A stretch of 64,000 nt of DNA from Drosophila miranda (lineage: Eukaryota > Arthropoda > Insecta > Diptera > Drosophilidae), in assembly GCF_003369915.1 (NCBI RefSeq), contig NC_046675.1:6882001-6946000 (forward strand). Direction: 5' to 3'. The number at the start of each line of letters is the position of its first letter. Position 1 is the stretch's first letter. Of the stretch, positions 57,718 to 64,000 are shown in pieces. The position numbers and the translations under genes are program-made. Below the pieces are notes generated by a model. It did no database searches. It had not been told where the DNA came from and worked only from the letters and a program-made list of their open reading frames with translations.

Positions 57718-60064
57718 GTTTCTCTGGGTCTCTCTGGCTGGTGTTGTTGGTTGTTATTTTTGGCGCAGCATCAACATGGAAACGTGCTGCCAGTCAGACT
57801 GCATTTGCCGCGTGCCACATGCCGCCAGCTGCCGCTGCCTGCTGACTGCCTGTACATACAACATATATGTATATCTGTGGCAATGGGGCGACGTGGGCAT
57901 TGGAGTTGGAATCGGATTTTGTATTTGTGTGGGGCACTGCATCCTCGGTGCCAGTGGCATTGACATTGGGCGGGCGAAAGTGTGGCACCATGGCAGGCAC
58001 ACTTCTTCTGCCTGTTGCTCTTGTATTTTTGGCTTGTTGCATGCCACAGCACAACGCCGCGTATACGTAATCCGACTGCTCTATTTTTATGTTCACTCAC
58101 CATGAGTCATGTTCATGCATGAGGGGGGGATTATGGCTCTAATCAGTTCTTGATACGAAGTTGGACTCAACGTTGAGTCAGAAACTTTTGAAAAGTACTT
58201 CAAGTCTCAATCTCCATGAACTGGATATTCCTTAGATTCCTTAGAAATCCTCCCTGCCATGAGTACCAAGAAGAAGTTCTTTCAACTTTTCAACTCGACA
58301 ACTCTCGGCTTCAACGAAGTGGTCTTCAAGTCTTCAGCTTCATCTTCATCTTTATTTTCATTTTCATTTTCATGCTACCCATGTGAGAATCGAATCTATT
58401 TCAATTTTTAATCTCACTCTTCTTACGATAATATGCACAATTTTTTCCGTTGTCTGCCCCGAAAAAAAATCGTTGGACCACATGGCTGATGTCTGTCCTT
58501 TTTCCTACACACATACATACGTATATCCTGTCTGGCTATCAGTGTCTGGTCCTGGCCATGGCCCAAAGTGCTCGCACATTCGATTTACATGGTTCAATAC
58601 TTGGGTGATTCTGTGGCTCCAACTCCGACTATCATTCTGTAGTATGGGTATTTTTCTTCCGCCATGTATATTTTTTTTTCTTCTTTGCCTTTTGCTCGTT
58701 TGCATATTAAAATTTCATATGAATTTTTGCTTTATTAATATCTTGCAGTTATTTTTGTTGGTTGCCTTGCTGTTGTTGTTGCTGTTGCTCTGGCTGTGGC
58801 TGGTGTGCCAGGGTTAGTTGGGTTCTTGCTCCATTTGCCCCATCAAACTGCACATTGAAATTAAATTTCATTTGTGTCTTGGCTGTTTACTGGCGGAGAG
58901 AAGAGAGGAGAGCTGTGGAGAGGTTTTGTGGTTCTCCTTCTCTCCATCTGCATCTGCATTTCGATGTGGATACAGATCTGGGGTTTAGCCAGCGCGATTT
59001 ATTGAATTATTTAGCCAGCAGCTGGTAAATTCGATTTGCACGCTGCCAGCCATATCAGATACATTTACCAGCACTTGTAGCTGTATCCGTATCCATCTTT
59101 ACATATGTATGTCTGTATGTACTCTCATCATCGTGTGGAGTTCAACTAATTTGTTTTTTACTCCATTGCATCGATGGCGACGTTGGCGACGACGACGTCA
59201 TTGAAAATTAGACAAATTGAAAGAGTCAAAAAGGCACAAAAAATATATACACAAATATGGCGAAAAAAAACACAAAATATATATATACAAAAACAGTATG
59301 TGCTTGGAGCGAAGAAGTTGTGGAGCTGCACAATCAATTTGCACACACACATCGACACATCGGCACATCGTCACATCGACACAGCGGTGGCATGTCATTT
59401 AAGTAGCAAATATCGCGCGCCCCCAAATGTCCACATGGTTAGGGGTACTCGCTTTTAATTTACATGTGTGTTTTCGTACCTAATTTAATTGAAGAAATTT
59501 GTGAGGGCCCTAAAGGGTTCCACCCTGAAAAAATCGTCTACCAAAAAGGTCTATAGGTTGTACTAATTACAATCCTAAATATATACGAATTTTCTTAGCT
59601 ATTAGATCGTATAATATGATAATATATATATAATAATAATAATATGATCGTATTAATAGGTATACGTTGAAAGTTTTCCATAATAATCAGTTTTATCGTA
59701 CAATAAGTGTTTAAAACGAAATTTCTTGTGGTATTTTTTGTGGTACCGCCGGATAACAGAGTTTTTACCGAAATTGTAAGTTGAGCACACATTTCGAATA
59801 GGTACAGTTTCAGTATTTTCCATTTTAAATGAATAATTTGGAAATTCTTTGCTTTATGGGCATTAAAGATCAATTTTATTTAAGTACAGGCCCAAAAGTT
59901 GTGCCGTTTAGGTTAAACTTGAGTACCTATTATTATGATCTTGTGTGCATTTTAATTTGTGATAATATTTGCCTAAGATCATAGGGGTCATAAGTCCGAT
60001 TAGCTAGTGAAATTATTGCTTCAATTGTTGTGGAACCATTGAAGATCTTAACCTATTTACTATA

Positions 60065-60270
60065 AGGAACATCTCCTTGGAACATCTCCTCTGCAACTGT
60101 CTGGTTCCCTCAAGAGCAAGGAGGAAATACCTGGGCGATGCCTTCAAGAGGACGCCACAGGAACTGTGGGGCTATGCTAATAACACCTCGATTCTAGAGG
60201 CCACTCCCGCGATGGTTCATACCCCCCCCCTATCCGGGCCATACTGGCCTATGCCTAACCTACTATAAGG
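60065..60270 (+). mobile_element. Non-LTR retrotransposon remnant (LOA/Bilbo-like C-terminus)
   Basis: The frame 60077-60268 starts MEHLLCNCLVPSRARRKYLG and continues TPQELWGYANN. The EHLLC.C...SRARRK.LG pattern is the zinc-finger-like end of the reverse transcriptase/RNase H polyprotein of LOA/I-type elements. Only the last 60 codons or so remain and there is no upstream RT. Such elements (Bilbo) are common in obscura-group flies. Confidence 0.6.
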
Positions 60271-62866
60271 AGTTTATCCTGGAAGATATATGTACACAGA
60301 GTAAGAGACTGAAAGAGTGTATTCCTAGTCATTCAGGGACCCTCTTCTGCAACGAAATTAAGTAATTATGTATCATGGTTTTACAAGAAACTTTCCCAAA
60401 ATCCACGCTTGAGTACCCCTGCCAAGAGACATTCTATCTCTCTTTTGGCTGTTTTGTGGAGTTTTTTTTTCGTTTGTTGTTGTTGCTGTTCGCCTTCTGC
60501 TTCTGCTTCTGCTGGTGCTTCTTCTTTTTGTGCGCTTCGACGCGTCACCGATTCGCTGTGCGTGCACTGTGTGCGTGTGTGTGTGCGAATGCGTTTGTAT
60601 GTGAAGTTTATTCAACCAAAGGTTCGGTTCATTGAACTTGGCCGAATGGCGAATATTCGGTGTTGTCGTAGGTTAGGCACCCGGGCGCCCATTGTGCATT
60701 CACGAAATGAAGTTGCGGCGAGTTAAGCACACTCACTCCTCCATCCACACTCTTTCTCCCCTGTTTCCCTCTCTCTTTATCGCAAAACATATACATATGC
60801 ATGTGGAATGCATTTATGAGAACGCACAAAAGAAGAACTGTATGGCTCTGACTCTGACTAACTCTGACTCCCTGACTGACTGACGAAAACTGTGACGAAA
60901 AGTGCAATGGCAAATGCATTCACATTCACACTCACTCTCGCACACACACACGCACATCAAAAGCGCATAAAAAGCAATAAGTGAGCACTTTATGGCACTG
61001 AGGAAACGTCGCGACGTTTGGGCAGCCCTTCCATGTGTGCCGCGGAGCAAGGGCACAGGGGTACCCGCGTAGGGTTCATAATAAACATTTATCATAGAGC
61101 TAATAAAGCAACGGCACATGTATGCACTTGTTAAGGGAGCCCCCACTTCGGGGCTAGGCTACGGAAGACATCGATGAACGATTGGAATGATCTTTGAAAA
61201 CATGATTGATTCTAAACATCTAGAAAATTACAAAAATATATGAAGAGATAGCTGAAAGAATTGTAACATTTTATAGCTCTACCAAAACCTAACTGACCTT
61301 TTAAAAGTTGTCCAAACTTAATCCTAATTCGAGTACTGGACCAAAGGATCAGTACTGTTTGGATCAGTTTTTGGGAGTCGGAGTCGTGCAGTTGGAGTGG
61401 CGCTTGATACCTTGCAAGCACATACTTAATTTAGTCGAAAGTATGCCAAAAATGTATTCGGAAAGTAATAAAAGCGAAGGCCCTTTGGAAAAAATATTTT
61501 AAACAATTTATTAAAAGTAAAAAAAATTGAATCATGAAATATTTAATATCTCTTAAGGGAAAGGATCTCTTCGAATTAAAATTATTGTTTTTTTTCTTTC
61601 TCACTAAATTATCACTAAAATAATCTATGAAAAAAAATCACAAGGATTGAGGCATTTTTAAAGATTTTACAGGCGTTTAAAATGAAAAGTAAAGAACATG
61701 TATCCATACGTGCTCGTCACTGTAAATAATAAATAAATTATATTTATTTAGATTATTTACAATGAATTATTCCCCCATATATAAACTAAATATAAAACAT
61801 TTTAAAATAAATATAATATATGGGCATTGCCATGGAAAGGTCAAAATAATTAAAAGATAATATAAACAAATTTTCAAATTCTTTTGTATGGGAAATATCG
61901 TGTTCGGAAAAATATAAAAATCCGCAAAAGTTCACCTTTGTTGTATTTTTTTTTTTTTTTTGGTAATTTATAGTCATCTTTTCCTCTAATATTTTTTCCT
62001 ATAAGAAAGAGGGTACTTGATACAAGTTTTTCCTTAAAACTTAAAACTATTTTAAAAAATCAATGAAATTAAATTAAAAAAAAAACTACAAGACATATTT
62101 GCGTAAAATGATGACCGTTTTAAAGAACCATCAATGCACAACATTTATCGGGAATTCGCATTAATATATTGCCTGATCTTTCGCTGAAATCGAAGTTGTG
62201 TCTTCTATTTTTGTGCCGTGCGACTGCCTTGGTATTTTGGAAAAATCTCGAAAAAACCAGCAGTGACCCAAAATCGACCTTAGCACCAATTATAGGGCTA
62301 ATCAAGAGCTACTTTGAAATGGAAAAAAATGTCTGAAAATCCCTCTTATTTTGACCTTTTTAGCACTTGCAATGTGTACGATTGCCCATAAATTTAATTT
62401 AAATATGAAATATATTTATTTCAATTATGAAATATATTTAAATTATATATGTACATATATAATGTGTATAATATAAGTGAAAAAAACCATTTTTTTTTAT
62501 TACATTTCCCACTCTCAGATCTTTTTTCTCTGGGAATAGACTACCTCTGCCTACCCCCCTTGCTCTCCTCAAAAACTCCAACTTACTGGCAATAGTAAAT
62601 AAATTTCATAATAGGCAATTTTCTTCCATCTGACAAATCTCATTTCATTTTGAAGTCTCCATTTGTTCTCCCAAAACTCCATTCTTTTGTGCCCAGTCCG
62701 TGGCCAGTTCTGGTTGCCAAATAAGCGCTTTGTCTATATAGGACTATGAAATTTTACGCCCTGATGGCTTTGGCCCGGCTCAGCTTTGATTCGGCTGCCT
62801 TTCAATTGTCACCAACGAAGATCCGCCAGTCAACGTCAACTTACCACAAAATCTGCCAGAGGAGGA

Positions 62867-62925
62867 GTTGGTTGTCGGAGTTGGAGCTGGAGTTGGAGTT
62901 GGAGTTGGAGTCGGTGTCGGAGTCG
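62867..62925. repeat. (GGAGTT)n hexamer array
   Basis: About nine diverged copies of GGAGTT/GGAGCT/GGTGTC. It opens a Leu-Glu-type frame that I regard as chance. Confidence 0.85.
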
Positions 62926-64000
62926 GAAACTAGCTGACTGACTGTCTGTTGAGCTCGGTTCGGTGGCGTCTTGAGGCTGAGGCTGAGGCAGAGGCAGTGC
63001 CAGAGGCCGCCCAAAGCTTTCATAGACGAAATATGAGGCGCAACCGAAATGGCAAACGAAGCCGGCTGAACCTAGTGGCAGACCCAATCTTCTGCCTTCC
63101 CCAGCCCAGCTGCTTTTGCTTCTGCTTTTGCTTCCCCGTGCCTCATTTTGCATATGGGTAATTTGAGAACATTTGCGCTTTAACTGCATGTGAAAAATAA
63201 AAAAGCAACAACAAAAAAGTGCAGCATAAAAAAGAGTCGAAGAAGAGAAATATGTGCACATGTGTCGCCTGGTAGGGTCTGGCTCTGGCTCTGTCTCTGG
63301 CCTGGATATCTCTTCTGTGGCCGTGTCCATGGTGTAGTACTTTCAAAGGCCTAAACCGATGTTTTCTTGTTGTTGGTGACTTTGAGGGCTTCATCATCTG
63401 CTTTCGGCTGGGCCTGGGCCTGACAGCGACGAGCCGGTCTATGGAGTGCCGTGGCATGGAGTGGAGAGTGGCTTAGGCTTAGGTATTTGGTCTAGGCGCT
63501 GCTGCCAAGGGTAGGAGACAAGAACAACAACCTCAACTGGCGGCACATTTCAAGTTGACTTTATTTTCAGTGCTCTGCTCTGCTCTGCTCTGGTGCCGGT
63601 CTTTTGGTCTTTCGGTCTTTCGGCCTCTCGGTTTGCATTTTTACTTTGCACTCTGTTTATTTTGCATTTCTTTGACTTTTTTTTTGTGTGTGTGTTGCTT
63701 GGCTCCGAAACTTGATGAATTGGGAATTAATTCCTTTGACATTGTTTTCTCAATTTCAGAGGAAAGGATTGAGGCATCCCGATACCTTGCAGTCAGAGCC
63801 ATCGATATGTACAGGACAGGACGGGACAGGAATTATAGATTCAATCATTAAAAAAAAGGGATTGTTATGAAGCTTGTGGAAGACGGCATTTTTCTTAGAT
63901 TATAAACGATTGAAATTCATTTTATCTAGAGGTGCCCTTGATTCGCTCTGTTCTCTGTTAATCAAAGACAATGAATTGTTCTTTAATCTTCCACTACCCC

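Larger units (their letters stand above)
54600..64000. other. Gene-poor stretch, low complexity
   Basis: No supported protein gene. Contents include GT, CA and CTG low-complexity tracts, a (GGCT)n run near 57688-57717, a GGAGTT-type hexamer array at 62867-62925, AT-rich segments at 59.5-59.9 and 61.5-62.5 kb, and a retrotransposon remnant at 60.1 kb. Frames of up to 200 codons around 57.5-58.1 kb are low complexity and rejected. It may be an intron or the upstream region of a gene outside the window. Confidence 0.55.

Noticed and set aside
57503-58105. 200-codon frames on both strands around 57.5-58.1 kb
   Set aside because: Overlapping frames on both strands in GGCT-repeat DNA, typical of GC-rich low complexity lacking stops.

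Overview
The window is insect nuclear DNA, almost certainly from a Drosophila species. The genes are compact with short GT-AG introns (about 50-120 nt), intergenic DNA is rich in CAG/CTG, AT and GT/GA microsatellites, and gene families and gene order match what I remember of D. melanogaster 93F-94A on 3R (Muller element E). The species is not determinable from sequence alone; many differences from D. melanogaster suggest a more distant species. No bacterial-style operons, rRNA, tRNA or CRISPR were seen.

Layout. 1-7.1 kb: no convincing gene, but microsatellites and an AT-rich tandem array at 6.5-6.8 kb. 7.2-11.8 kb: three tandem gustatory receptor genes on the minus strand, two intact and one with two frameshifts, followed by a decayed Helitron-like fragment (12.0-12.4 kb). 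16.9-21.2 kb: a minus-strand two-exon gene whose protein has CIP/KIP-like features. 21.2-28.5 kb: mostly non-coding, with duplicated repeat units. 28.6-29.3 kb: a probable unrecognised three-exon gene. 29.9-30.4 kb: repeat copies carrying core-promoter-like motifs just upstream of lsn.

30.4-54.6 kb is the dense gene cluster: lsn (ESCRT-II VPS22), a coiled-coil gene, cby (Chibby), an FGFRL1-like two-Ig receptor, a VP-repeat protein of unknown role, a membrane-anchored histidine acid phosphatase, a C15orf61-family protein, a P5C dehydrogenase, a large secreted cysteine-containing protein, fit (secreted satiety peptide), two Arl GTPases (a G2/G3-lacking CG17819-like gene and dnd/Arl3), an RCC1-repeat protein, a CAP/SCP secreted protein, and a small frame-broken gene. 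54.6-64 kb is largely non-coding with low-complexity DNA and one non-LTR retrotransposon remnant.

How the genes relate: most are unrelated neighbours. A possible theme is cilia: cby and the head-to-head coiled-coil gene share a short promoter containing a consensus RFX X-box, and dnd/Arl3 carries a weaker X-box-like palindrome in intron 1. The receptors form a local tandem family, and the two Arl genes probably arose by tandem duplication. Exon boundaries below were worked out by hand from splice signals and reading-frame continuity.
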